Shown here in pieces: positions 33,645 through 42,501 of a DNA stretch of 64,000 nt. This DNA is from Chitinophaga jiangningensis (GTDB taxonomy: Bacteria > Bacteroidota > Bacteroidia > Chitinophagales > Chitinophagaceae). The translations under genes were made by a program, and so were the position numbers. Under the pieces are notes generated by a model, which saw only the letters and a program-made list of their open reading frames with translations, ran no database searches and had not been told where the DNA came from. How positions within the stretch are numbered: the first letter of the stretch is position 1; each line of letters starts with the position of its first letter. The stretch is from assembly GCF_900142605.1 (NCBI RefSeq), contig NZ_FRBL01000006.1:561655-625654 (forward strand), read 5' to 3'.

Positions 33645-33720
33645 CCCAACAGGGCGGCGGCTACCAGCCGCCGCCCTGTTGGGTTTTATCCGGCACCGAA
33701 GGTGCCGGATAAAACCCAAC
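33645..33720. terminator. Two overlapping palindromes sharing an arm
   Basis: Palindrome A: 18-bp perfect stem 33645-33662/33666-33683, loop ACC. Palindrome B: 20-bp perfect stem 33678-33697/33701-33720, loop GAA. GTTGGG (33678-33683) belongs to both, pairing with CCCAAC either upstream (33645-33650) or downstream (33715-33720). It lies between two plus-strand genes. Confidence 0.8.
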
Positions 33721-33785
33721 AAAATCCGCAAAATGTCGTAACTTAACAGTGACCCCAAATTATTGTTCCCCAAAAAGTCAAAACC

Positions 33786-36494
33786 ATGTTGACTAAGGCT
33801 CTCGACATCGTAAAAGACCTGCTCGTCTTACTATTTCTGCATTTCCGGGCAGTCTTCAAAAAGCTGAATCGCGCCAAGGACGGTATTCCGCTCCGGTACC
33901 TGGCTTCCGACTTCATCGGCGTGCTGCATAGCTGCGCGATGTTTACCGTTCTTACCCTGCTCGCTTTTTTCATTTTTAATGTACTTCCACAAGGCAGAGA
34001 CGTACTGCTGATCATTGTGGAAGAAATCGCCGTGCAACACCGCGTAGGCAGCTTGTTCTGGCTACTGGGCGGCGTTACCGCCTGGAGCGTGGTGTCTGAA
34101 TTTGGTACGCGCTACAGCATTTATGTAACAGACAACTCCGGCAGAAGCCTCCCGGAAGAACGGGTGGAATGGCGCAAAGTAGTCCAGGAAACAGTGGCGC
34201 AACTGTTCCTGCTCCTGCCTTTTTTCATCGTATTCCTCGGCTTCCTCCGCAACTATCTGCAGGACACCACCCTCACCACCAGTCAGAAAAACTGGGGCTT
34301 CGGCATACCCGTAGCCTGCCTGTACCTGGTGATGAACCTGGTGGTGCGCTCCTATTTTAGCGATACCGAAGTAGAACAGAAAATAGACCGGCACAAAGCC
34401 ACCAGCAAGAAATTAAACAGAGAAGCCAATAAGGCCGCAGACGCCAAACTGGCCAAAACCATCGCACGTCCGCAAAAGCCCAGCGGCATCTTCTCATTCT
34501 TCCAGCTCAATGAACAGGAACAAACCTGGTGCAGTAAGCTGATAGGCATTTACAACATTTATGTATTCGCCATCCGAAAACCTTCTAACTTCCAGCCCGC
34601 CATCAACGAACCTCTGGAGAAATTCACAGATCAGTTTTCTAAACTGGACAGCTATAACGAACAACTGCATTTTTTACAACGGGAAGATCATATGCCGGAT
34701 AATACCCGCATCCCGGCAGATTTTATCCCCATGAAATTCACGCAGGACCCGGAAAAACCCGATGGCCAGTTTCGCTGGGTATTTAAAATTCCACTGGATT
34801 TTTATGCCGACCTCCACCGGCAAATCAAATGGGTTACCATCACCTGCCTGTCGGTATTTCTCGTGGTCTGCTTTCTGCCACTAAACATGTATTCAGTAAT
34901 TGGCTCACCCGGCCTGGTCATCATCGCTATCACCTGCTGGCTGGGCATCTATCTCGGCCTGCTGTATCTCGACTATGCCCAACTGCGTGAGAAGCAATTC
35001 TCGCTGCGCTTTCTCCTGTTTGTGCTACTGGTAGTTAGCTCCTATATCAACAACGACCACCAGGTACGCTATAACGATACCGGCAGAATAGATAACCGCC
35101 CCTCGCTGGCTACACACTTCGACCGTTGGTTCGAAGATTATAAAAAAGACTCCCTGCATACCCGCTATTACTTCAGATGGATACAGGATACGCCGGTGGC
35201 CAGATTCAGGTATCCGGTCATTTTTGTATGTGCGGAAGGGGGAGCTTTGCGTACTGCCGCCTTCGCCGCTCAAACGCTCAGTTTCCTGCAGGATAATTTT
35301 GTGAGAGAAAAGGATTCATTCATCTACCGCAAGGCTATGGAAATGGATGATTCGGCCCGTAAAAAAGGACTACCGGCAGATAACCTTGCCCGTTACTTTC
35401 AGCGTAAAGTAGAAAGGGAAGAGGTAGGCAAGGATTTCAAAAAAGCCGTATATGCGTACTCGGGAGTTTCAGGCGGAGCCCTGGGTCTTTCCTTTTTTAA
35501 CGCTATCGCATATATGACGCCGGGGTTCAAGCGCCGGGAAGACTCCCTGAGTATCCTCACCCGCACCTTTTTTACACAGGACTACCTGTCGCCGGTTATC
35601 GGAAAAATGTTTTATGGAGATTTCATGAATCTCTTTATACCATTTCATATCCAGTATTTCGATCGCGCCATCGCATTGGAAGAAAGCTGGGAACATGGTT
35701 TCATGGAAACGGTGACCAGCAGCTCCACGGATATATTTTCGGAAGACTTCCTGTCGCTCTATCCCCAGTCACATAAATACCCGGCTATGTTCATCAATAC
35801 TACCGAGGTGGAATCAGGCCTGCCTTGCTGGCTCACCAATGTGCGGCCGGATAGCAGTATGGCCCTGTGGCAGCGCCGGGATCTGCTGGCAAAGAAAATT
35901 AAAGGAGGTATCAACTACAGTACCATGGTTAATTTCAGCTCGCGCTTTCCGTTGTTTTCACCAGCCGCCAACCTCCGGCAAAATTCAAATATGAAATTAC
36001 ATTATGTAGATGGCGGATACGCAGAAAACACAGGTTCCGGTACCATGCTCGAAGTACTCCAGGCATTGAAGCGAAAGTCCACCTACTTTAAACGCGACGA
36101 GGTAGTACCATTCGTAATTGTCTTAAAGTTCAGCGATGAAAAAGATGATGATTTCGAAAATATTAACCTGGGTAATGAAGTAATGGAAGTGTTACTGGGT
36201 ATTAATAACGCTCGCAGTGGCCGGTCTACCATGGCTTTGACACAGCTGGCGCGTTACACCGAACGGGATTTGAAAGGCAGATTCATCGCATTGTCGCTCG
36301 ATAAAACCGGGAGCCAGGTACCGCTCAACTGGGTACTCTCCGGCACCAGCATACAGAACCTGCAAAGTGATATAGAGGAGAAATGGAAGAACCGTATGGT
36401 TAACGACCTTAATCAATTCTTCCTGCTAAACAACGAATGTGTGCTCATGGCCGATACTGCGCGCACAACGGCCTGTGGTATCTCCCGAAAATAA
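33786..36494 (+). CDS. Large membrane protein with patatin-like phospholipase domain
   Basis: 902 residues. The N-terminal 430 residues hold several membrane helices (about 55-72, 90-105, 140-158, 175-190, 355-375, 385-402, 410-425) with a charged loop between the fourth and fifth. Residues 475-830 form a patatin-type lipid hydrolase: oxyanion loop EGGALR (484-489), nucleophile Ser562 in GVSGG, catalytic Asp742 in DGGYAEN. It likely cleaves acyl chains from membrane lipids; topology would decide the leaflet. No partner gene is adjacent, so a toxin/effector role is not supported by context. Confidence 0.8.
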   Translation: MLTKALDIVKDLLVLLFLHFRAVFKKLNRAKDGIPLRYLASDFIGVLHSCAMFTVLTLLAFFIFNVLPQGRDVLLIIVEEIAVQHRVGSLFWLLGGVTAWSVVSEFGTRYSIYVTDNSGRSLPEERVEWRKVVQETVAQLFLLLPFFIVFLGFLRNYLQDTTLTTSQKNWGFGIPVACLYLVMNLVVRSYFSDTEVEQKIDRHKATSKKLNREANKAADAKLAKTIARPQKPSGIFSFFQLNEQEQTWCSKLIGIYNIYVFAIRKPSNFQPAINEPLEKFTDQFSKLDSYNEQLHFLQREDHMPDNTRIPADFIPMKFTQDPEKPDGQFRWVFKIPLDFYADLHRQIKWVTITCLSVFLVVCFLPLNMYSVIGSPGLVIIAITCWLGIYLGLLYLDYAQLREKQFSLRFLLFVLLVVSSYINNDHQVRYNDTGRIDNRPSLATHFDRWFEDYKKDSLHTRYYFRWIQDTPVARFRYPVIFVCAEGGALRTAAFAAQTLSFLQDNFVREKDSFIYRKAMEMDDSARKKGLPADNLARYFQRKVEREEVGKDFKKAVYAYSGVSGGALGLSFFNAIAYMTPGFKRREDSLSILTRTFFTQDYLSPVIGKMFYGDFMNLFIPFHIQYFDRAIALEESWEHGFMETVTSSSTDIFSEDFLSLYPQSHKYPAMFINTTEVESGLPCWLTNVRPDSSMALWQRRDLLAKKIKGGINYSTMVNFSSRFPLFSPAANLRQNSNMKLHYVDGGYAENTGSGTMLEVLQALKRKSTYFKRDEVVPFVIVLKFSDEKDDDFENINLGNEVMEVLLGINNARSGRSTMALTQLARYTERDLKGRFIALSLDKTGSQVPLNWVLSGTSIQNLQSDIEEKWKNRMVNDLNQFFLLNNECVLMADTARTTACGISRK

Positions 36495-36516
36495 ATTAAA
36501 CAACAAAACACAAACA

Positions 36517-36625
36517 ACAAAACACAAATCTTTGCTGCTTACCTGCTTTGCTGCTTTGCGTGCAAAAAAGATCGCTCTCTGGCGCCGAAGGCGCCTTTGC
36601 GAGAAAAAAAGACAAAACACAAATC
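36517..36625. repeat. Dispersed intergenic element, copy 2, flanked by 14-bp direct repeats
   Basis: ACAAAACACAAATC occurs at 36517-36530 and again at 36612-36625. Between them is the core shared with 26113-26151, plus an extra segment with the hairpin GGCGCC-GAA-GGCGCC (36581-36595). Flanking direct repeats suggest insertion or slippage. Confidence 0.7.
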
Positions 36626-36627
36626 CA

Positions 36628-37473
36628 TTACTCTACAGCCACCAGGCTTTTCCGATACGCTTTCGGGCTCACGCCAGTTTGCTGTCTGAAAAATTTATTC
36701 AAGTGGCTTTCATCTGTAAAGCCCAGCTCTGCAACAATTTCATTTATCCGCATGTTGCTGTGCTTCAGGCGGTGTGTTACTAAAGAGAGCTTGTAATTAC
36801 TTATGTAGGACTGCAACGTATGGCCGGTGTGTTTCTTAAAGTACCGGCCCAGGTAATTTTCTGAAATCCCGAAAATGTTGCAGATAGTTTCTGTCCGCAC
36901 TTTGTCGGGTTCATAAATATTCGCCTGGATATATTGGAGAATGGAAACTATCTTTTCATCGGTGTTTTCATTGATTCTCTCAGGCAGCCGTTTAGCTATA
37001 TTTCTTGCAACAACTACAATTAAAGTGTTCACCAATTGCTGCGTCATCTCCTTCTCATATAAATCCTTATTGGAAACCTCCGCGATCAGCGACTCAATGA
37101 TAGCACGCACCAGGCTTTTGTCCGTGATGTTTTTCATAATACAGCCCGGCTTGTGATTGGCATTGTGCAGGATGTATTCCAGCCGCTGGATGTTCTCCGA
37201 TTGCAGTGCGTTGGATTTAATATAGATATCATTAAACCGCAAAAAGAAAAAAGAAGAGGTGGTAGTAATCTCAAACGAGTGAGAGTCCTGTGGCGTTATC
37301 AAAAACAATTGCCCCGCTTTGTAATCCAGCTTATGCCCGTTAATATACTGAATGCCTGTTCCGGCATGAATGTAAATCAACTCAAAAAATGAATGCTGAT
37401 GCGCCAGTTTAGGGCATTCATCGGAGGTTTTATAAACAATTTCAAACGGCTCGTATAAATGTTCTCTTTTCAT
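36628..37473 (-). CDS. AraC family transcriptional regulator
   Basis: 281 residues starting MKREHLYEPFEIVYK. N-terminal cupin-like sensor (FFELIYIHAGTGIQYINGHKL, LFLITPQDSHSF) and two C-terminal helix-turn-helices (TICNIFGISENYLGRYFKKHTG and RINEIVAELGFTDESHLNKFFRQ, given in part). The start at 37473 begins the cupin domain; an upstream in-frame codon adds unrelated residues. Divergent from the exporter gene at 37566 with a 92-base spacer, so it very probably controls it. Confidence 0.9.
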   Translation of the reverse strand: MKREHLYEPFEIVYKTSDECPKLAHQHSFFELIYIHAGTGIQYINGHKLDYKAGQLFLITPQDSHSFEITTTSSFFFLRFNDIYIKSNALQSENIQRLEYILHNANHKPGCIMKNITDKSLVRAIIESLIAEVSNKDLYEKEMTQQLVNTLIVVVARNIAKRLPERINENTDEKIVSILQYIQANIYEPDKVRTETICNIFGISENYLGRYFKKHTGHTLQSYISNYKLSLVTHRLKHSNMRINEIVAELGFTDESHLNKFFRQQTGVSPKAYRKSLVAVE

Positions 37474-37565
37474 ACCTGGGTATAAATTTACCGATTTATA
37501 GCAAATATATACCAATTTAACTAGGTTTTTATGTAGAATTTTGCCTTACTAAATCACAGGTAGAA

Positions 37566-38795
37566 ATGAAACAGCTCAAAAAAGAGAATGAAAGAATTAG
37601 TACCATCCTGGCTTTTGCATTAGTGCCTATTTCCGGATTTGCGATGGACGTATACATCCCGTCGTTTCCTGAAATGGCAACAGCCCTCCACACTTCCGCC
37701 TCCAATATCAAGCTCACCATGACGATCTTCCTGATCAGTTATGGCATCTCACAACTATTCGTGGGTAGTATCCTCGATAGTTTCGGACGATATAAGATCA
37801 ACCTGATTTCCTTGCTGGCATTCACGCTAAGCAGCATTGGCATTGTACTTACAAAAGATATTCATTTCATATTCCTGCTCCGGTTCATCCAGGGTATCGC
37901 GATATCATTCATAGTACTTAGCAAGCGGGCGTTTTTGGTAGATGTGTATACCGGTGAAAAACGTAAGTATTATACCAGTCTGCTAACGGTTATATGGTCC
38001 ATAGGCCCCATAGTAGCGCCTTTCCTGGGTGGATACTTACAAAACTCCTTCGGCTGGAGATCCAACTTCTATTTCCTGGCGCTTTACGGCCTGGTCATGC
38101 TGCTGCTCGAACTCAGGTACAGCGGCGAAACTATTCATACCCGCCACCGGTTCCAGCTTAAGAATATACTCAACGTATATTCAGAGTTGCTGGCCACCAA
38201 GCAGTTCAGCATGGGTATCATCATCCTGGGACTGAGTTATAGCATGGTGATGGTATTCGGGATGAGCATTCCATTTGTGGTAGAACAGCATTTTCACTAT
38301 TCAGCGGTGGTATCTGGTTATTGTGCCCTCGCATCAGGGGTGGCGATTATGTTAGGCGGTATGCTGAGTAAGTATATGATTGATAAACCGATGATGAAGA
38401 AATTACAGATGGCCAATTATGCACAATTGGCTGTTGCGGCCATTATGTTGCTGACAGGTAGCTTTTTCAATTCCCTGGTGCCGATCGTGGTATTTGTGAT
38501 GCTGTTGCACTTTGGGCAGGGCTTCACTTTCAACACCCAATTTACCTACTCCCTCACCAGGTTTCCGGATCATGCGGCTACTGCGAGTGGTTTGGCCAGT
38601 GGTGGTACTTACCTCATCATTTCAGTGACCAGTTACGCTATTGCCAATACGCTCAACATCAGTAACCAGCAAACGCTGTCAGGTTCTTACCTTATCCTGC
38701 TGGGTGTGATAGGGGTATGGCTGATGGTCATTAAGCTGTTAACCACAAGGGGGCCTAAAAAGCATACACCGGCGATTCCGCAAATGCAATTATAA
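37566..38795 (+). CDS. Bcr/CflA-type multidrug exporter (MFS)
   Basis: 409 residues, 12 predicted helices. The first helix motif GFAMDVYIPSFPEMA and the following GISQLFVGSILDSFGRYK are diagnostic for the Bcr/CflA drug:H+ antiporters of the DHA1 family. Divergent from the AraC-type regulator, suggesting inducible expression. Substrate unknown. A strong terminator follows. Confidence 0.92.
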   Translation: MKQLKKENERISTILAFALVPISGFAMDVYIPSFPEMATALHTSASNIKLTMTIFLISYGISQLFVGSILDSFGRYKINLISLLAFTLSSIGIVLTKDIHFIFLLRFIQGIAISFIVLSKRAFLVDVYTGEKRKYYTSLLTVIWSIGPIVAPFLGGYLQNSFGWRSNFYFLALYGLVMLLLELRYSGETIHTRHRFQLKNILNVYSELLATKQFSMGIIILGLSYSMVMVFGMSIPFVVEQHFHYSAVVSGYCALASGVAIMLGGMLSKYMIDKPMMKKLQMANYAQLAVAAIMLLTGSFFNSLVPIVVFVMLLHFGQGFTFNTQFTYSLTRFPDHAATASGLASGGTYLIISVTSYAIANTLNISNQQTLSGSYLILLGVIGVWLMVIKLLTTRGPKKHTPAIPQMQL

Positions 38796-38811
38796 ACCAG
38801 CCCGTATATAC

Positions 38812-38848
38812 AAAAGGCCGTCTCAAACGAATGAGACGGCCTTTTTTT
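38812..38848. terminator. Terminator between convergent exporter and gcvP
   Basis: 14-bp stem AAAAGGCCGTCTCA / TGAGACGGCCTTTT, loop AACGAA, then TTT. Serves both strands. The GTCTCA/TGAGAC core recurs in the terminator at 63906. Confidence 0.9.
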
Positions 38849-38865
38849 GCTTTCCTTGGTAAAAC

Positions 38866-41727
38866 TTATGCGTTCACCTCCTCATAAGCACTTACTGGTT
38901 CGCAGGTACAGATGAGGTTTCTGTCGCCATGCGTGTTATTCACACGGCTTACAGAAGGCCAGAATTTATTCAGCTTCACATATTCCAGCGGGTAAGCAGC
39001 CTGCTGACGGCTATATGGATGATTCCATTCGTCCGCAGTGATTACAAACTGTGTATGTGGTGCATTTTTAAGTACGTTATCCTGTTTGTCTGATCTTCCT
39101 TCTTCTACCGCGCGGATTTCTTCGCGGATAGACAGCATGGCATCGCAGAAGCGATCCAGCTCGCCTTTATCTTCACTTTCAGTAGGCTCAATCATGATAG
39201 TACCAGCCACCGGGAAGCTCATGGTAGGAGCGTGGAAGCCATAATCCATCAGGCGTTTTGCCACATCTTCCGCTTCGATACCGGCAGAAGCTTTGAACGG
39301 ACGCAGGTCCACGATGAACTCGTGTGCGCAGGTGCCGTTGCTGCCACTGTACAGGATATCATATGCTTTTTCCAGTCTTGCCTTCATGTAGTTGGCATTG
39401 AGGATGGCATACATAGAAGCTGCTTTCACACCTTCAAATCCGAGCATGCGGATGTAAGCGTAAGAGATCAGCAGGATGCTTGCAGAACCATAAGGTGCAG
39501 CAGATACAGCGTTGCTGGCAGCACCGTTGTTCAGCTCTACGTGACCTGGCAGGAATGGAGTCAGGTGTTTCGCAACACAGATTGGTCCCATGCCAGGGCC
39601 ACCACCACCGTGAGGGATAGCGAAGGTTTTATGCAGGTTCAGGTGGCAAACGTCCGCACCGATCAGGCCGGGAGCAGTGAGTCCTACCTGGGCGTTCATG
39701 TTTGCACCATCCATGTATACTTGTCCGCCGTACTGGTGAACTGTATCGCAAATTTCTTTCACACTTTCCTCGTAAATACCATAGGTAGAAGGATAGGTGA
39801 TCATGATACCTGCGAGGTCAGCAGCATGAGCTTCCGCTTTTGCTTTCAGGTCAGCTACATCGATGTAACCGTTCTCCAGGGCTTTCACTACTACTACCTT
39901 GAAACCAGCCATTACTGCGGATGCAGGGTTGGTACCGTGAGCAGAGATAGGAATCAGCATTACGTTACGGTGACCTTCACCACGGCTCTCATGGAAGTCG
40001 CGGATCACGAGTAAACCAGCATATTCACCCTGTGCACCGCTGTTTGGTTGCAGGCTGCAGGAGTCAAATCCGGTGATTGTGCTCAGGTATTGTCCCAGTT
40101 CGGTGATCATCTGCTGATAACCGCCGGTTTGATCTTTAGGAGCAAAAGGATGCATTCTGCTCCAGTGTGACCAGCTCAATGGAATCATTTCGGAAGCTGC
40201 ATTCAGTTTCATGGTGCAGGAGCCGAGAGAGATCATGGAAGTGTTCAGGGACAGGTCTTTATTTTCCAACAGTTTCAGGTAGCGCATCATCAGTGATTCA
40301 CTGTGATAGCTGTTGAAATGCGGGTGAGTCAGGTAAGGAGAGGTACGTACCAGCTCGGCCTGGATAGCAACGGTACTGCCGTTTACTTCGTTGGCATCGG
40401 TATTACCGGCGCCAAATACACCCAGGATATCGTTGATATCACCAATAGTAGTTGTTTCATCCAGGGAGATACCAACGCTGCCGTTAGCGAAGTAACGGAA
40501 GTTGATACCAGCACCGGTGGCTTTAGCTTTCACATCAGCACCGCTTACCACGATGGTATCGAAGAAGTTATCCGACGCCAGTTTCAGACCTTTCGCAGCC
40601 AGTTTGCCAGCCAGCGTTTTGGTCAGTTTAGCTACGCGGGTAGCGATGTTTTTGAGGCCCTGCGGACCGTGATATACCGCGTACATGGCAGCCATGTTGG
40701 CCAGCAATGCCTGTGCAGTACAAATATTGGAAGTAGCTTTCTCACGTTTGATGTGCTGCTCGCGGGTTTGCAGTGCCATGCGCAGTGCGCGGCCACCCTG
40801 TGCATCGATGCTCACACCAATGATACGGCCAGGAATAGTACGTTTGAATTCATCTTTTACTGCAAAGAATGCAGCGTGAGGACCACCAAAGCCCAAAGGA
40901 ACACCAAAGCGCTGTGCGGAACCCAAAGCGGCATCAGCACCCAGCTCACCCGGAGAGGTCAGCAGGGTCAGTGCCAGCAGGTCTGTAGCCATGGCTACAT
41001 AAGCGCCTGCACCTTGTACTTTCGCAATGAAGTCCTGGTAATTTTCAACAGCACCTACGTTGTTAGGATACTGCACCAGCGCACCGAAGTAAGCTTCATC
41101 GATCTGGGCAGTTTTATAGTCACCGATCACCACCTCGATGTTCAGCGGGGTAGCGCGGGTGTGGATAACGTCCAAGGTCTGTGGATACACATGTTCATCC
41201 ACGAAAAACTTAGGCCTGCTAAGGTTTGCATGATCCCTGTTCAGGGCGTTGAAGAACATGGTCATGGCTTCAGCCGCTGCAGTGGCTTCATCCAGCAGGG
41301 AAGCATTGGCAATTGGTAAACCAGTCAGGTCACTTACCATGGTCTGGTAGTTGAGCAGACTTTCCAGGCGACCCTGAGAAATTTCTGCCTGGTACGGGGT
41401 GTACTGGGTATACCATCCTGGATTTTCGAACACATTACGGAGGATCACACTTGGCGTGATCGTGTCGAAATAACCCTGACCGATATAACTGCGGTAAACC
41501 TGGTTTTTCAGTGATACTTCTTTGAGATGGCGCAGATAATCGCTCTCACTCATGGCGGCAGGAATTGCCAGTGGCGTCTGCATACGGATGGCGCCAGGTA
41601 CAGTTTTGTTGATCAGCTCATCCAGGCTGCCGGTTCCGATGGTTTCCAGCATCTGGCTCTTTTCAGCTTCATTCGGCCCAATGTGACGGTGCACGAATTC
41701 ATTTTGTTGAATATCAAAAAGATTCAT
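38866..41727 (-). CDS. gcvP: Glycine dehydrogenase (decarboxylating), P protein
   Basis: 953 residues, a full-length single-chain P protein. PLP-dependent decarboxylation of glycine within the glycine cleavage system. Start MNLFDIQQNEFVHRHIGPNE is the family N-terminus; longer frames upstream read into the promoter. Cofactor lysine lies in CHLNLHKTFAIPHGGGGPG. Both homologous halves are present (first: TMVSDLTGLPIANASLLDE; second: ITGFDSCSLQPNSGAQGEY). The other gcv genes are not in this window. Confidence 0.95.
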   Translation of the reverse strand: MNLFDIQQNEFVHRHIGPNEAEKSQMLETIGTGSLDELINKTVPGAIRMQTPLAIPAAMSESDYLRHLKEVSLKNQVYRSYIGQGYFDTITPSVILRNVFENPGWYTQYTPYQAEISQGRLESLLNYQTMVSDLTGLPIANASLLDEATAAAEAMTMFFNALNRDHANLSRPKFFVDEHVYPQTLDVIHTRATPLNIEVVIGDYKTAQIDEAYFGALVQYPNNVGAVENYQDFIAKVQGAGAYVAMATDLLALTLLTSPGELGADAALGSAQRFGVPLGFGGPHAAFFAVKDEFKRTIPGRIIGVSIDAQGGRALRMALQTREQHIKREKATSNICTAQALLANMAAMYAVYHGPQGLKNIATRVAKLTKTLAGKLAAKGLKLASDNFFDTIVVSGADVKAKATGAGINFRYFANGSVGISLDETTTIGDINDILGVFGAGNTDANEVNGSTVAIQAELVRTSPYLTHPHFNSYHSESLMMRYLKLLENKDLSLNTSMISLGSCTMKLNAASEMIPLSWSHWSRMHPFAPKDQTGGYQQMITELGQYLSTITGFDSCSLQPNSGAQGEYAGLLVIRDFHESRGEGHRNVMLIPISAHGTNPASAVMAGFKVVVVKALENGYIDVADLKAKAEAHAADLAGIMITYPSTYGIYEESVKEICDTVHQYGGQVYMDGANMNAQVGLTAPGLIGADVCHLNLHKTFAIPHGGGGPGMGPICVAKHLTPFLPGHVELNNGAASNAVSAAPYGSASILLISYAYIRMLGFEGVKAASMYAILNANYMKARLEKAYDILYSGSNGTCAHEFIVDLRPFKASAGIEAEDVAKRLMDYGFHAPTMSFPVAGTIMIEPTESEDKGELDRFCDAMLSIREEIRAVEEGRSDKQDNVLKNAPHTQFVITADEWNHPYSRQQAAYPLEYVKLNKFWPSVSRVNNTHGDRNLICTCEPVSAYEEVNA

Positions 41728-41757
41728 GATGTAAGCAGGTAATATGAATAGAATGCG

Positions 41758-41789
41758 CAAAGCTATGACGATTTTTAGCAATCGCCAAA
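41758..41789 (-). promoter_or_regulatory. Promoter of gcvP
   Basis: On the minus strand: TTTG (41789-41786), 20-base spacer, TAGCTTTG (41765-41758). Exact fit to the Bacteroidota promoter; leader of roughly 20-25 bases. No riboswitch fits in the space. Confidence 0.65.
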
Positions 41790-41857
41790 CCTCCGCCACC
41801 AGGCTGGTTAAAACAGTGATAAATGGGCTATTTCCTATATAAAGGAATGTCACAGTA

Positions 41858-41885
41858 TTGTCCATTGCCGAAATGCCTATCTTTG
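41858..41885 (+). promoter_or_regulatory. Promoter of the YkgJ-like gene
   Basis: TTG (41858-41860), 17-base spacer, TATCTTTG (41878-41885). The start codon is only 6 bases beyond the -7 box, so the mRNA would be leaderless or nearly so. Confidence 0.6.
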
Positions 41886-41891
41886 CAGCAA

Positions 41892-42386
41892 ATGAGCAAT
41901 ATTTTAGAAAACTGGGAACAGAAAGCGAAGGATAAACAAAAAGCCAACAAACAGTTCCTGGAAAAACTCAATTCCCGCCGTGGTAAAGGCGTAGAGAAAC
42001 TTCTTCCGAAGCTTCATGACGAAGCTTTCAGTAAAATCGACTGCCTGGAGTGCGCCGGTTGCTGCAAAACCATCAGCCCACGCTTCAAAGCACCCGATAT
42101 AAAAAGGATTTCCAAACACCTGGGCATGAAGGAAGCCGCCTTCATGGATACCTATCTCAAAATCGATAAAGACGAGGATTATGTCGTGAAGTTCAGTCCC
42201 TGCCCGTTTCTTGGGGACGACAACTACTGCAGCATCTATGATGTTAGACCCGGTGATTGCCATAACTATCCTTACACAGATAGCTACGACTTCTTCAAAA
42301 GACCTAACATCACCTATATGAACAGTACTACCTGCCCGGCAGTGTATTATGTACTGGAAAGATTAAAAGACGAGATGAAGCTCTGA
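41892..42386 (+). CDS. YkgJ family cysteine-cluster protein
   Basis: 164 residues. The cysteine pattern CLECAGCC (about residues 54-61) and CPFLGDDNYCSIYDVRPGDC (about 104-123) is that of the YkgJ/Fe-S zinc-type cluster family, which probably binds metal or an iron-sulphur centre. The start at 41892 follows directly after a TAnnTTTG box; the frame is open further upstream but that part overlaps the promoter. Role unknown. Divergent from gcvP. Confidence 0.85.
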   Translation: MSNILENWEQKAKDKQKANKQFLEKLNSRRGKGVEKLLPKLHDEAFSKIDCLECAGCCKTISPRFKAPDIKRISKHLGMKEAAFMDTYLKIDKDEDYVVKFSPCPFLGDDNYCSIYDVRPGDCHNYPYTDSYDFFKRPNITYMNSTTCPAVYYVLERLKDEMKL

Positions 42387-42402
42387 TAATCGCTCGTAGA
42401 GC

Positions 42403-42447
42403 CGCCAGGCATGGCGGCTCCTCGCTCAGCTCCTCGCTAATATCTCC
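42403..42447. repeat. Partial copy of the composite hairpin element
   Basis: AGCCGCC-AGGCAT-GGCGGCT hairpin (about 42401-42420), then CTCGCTAATATCTCC (42433-42447), which recurs as CTCCGCTAATATCTCC at 47633. Between convergent genes. Confidence 0.5.
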
Positions 42448-42501
42448 CCGTATTATTTGCTGACCAGGTGAAAACGAACCGGTCAGCCGCAGGTGGATTA
42501 A

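Noticed and set aside
40303..41319. 338-codon open frame opposite gcvP
   Set aside because: Antisense shadow of a highly conserved gene with biased codons.
41728..41891. Possible glycine riboswitch before gcvP
   Set aside because: The leader after the mapped promoter motif is only about 20-25 bases, too short, and no riboswitch-like fold was seen.
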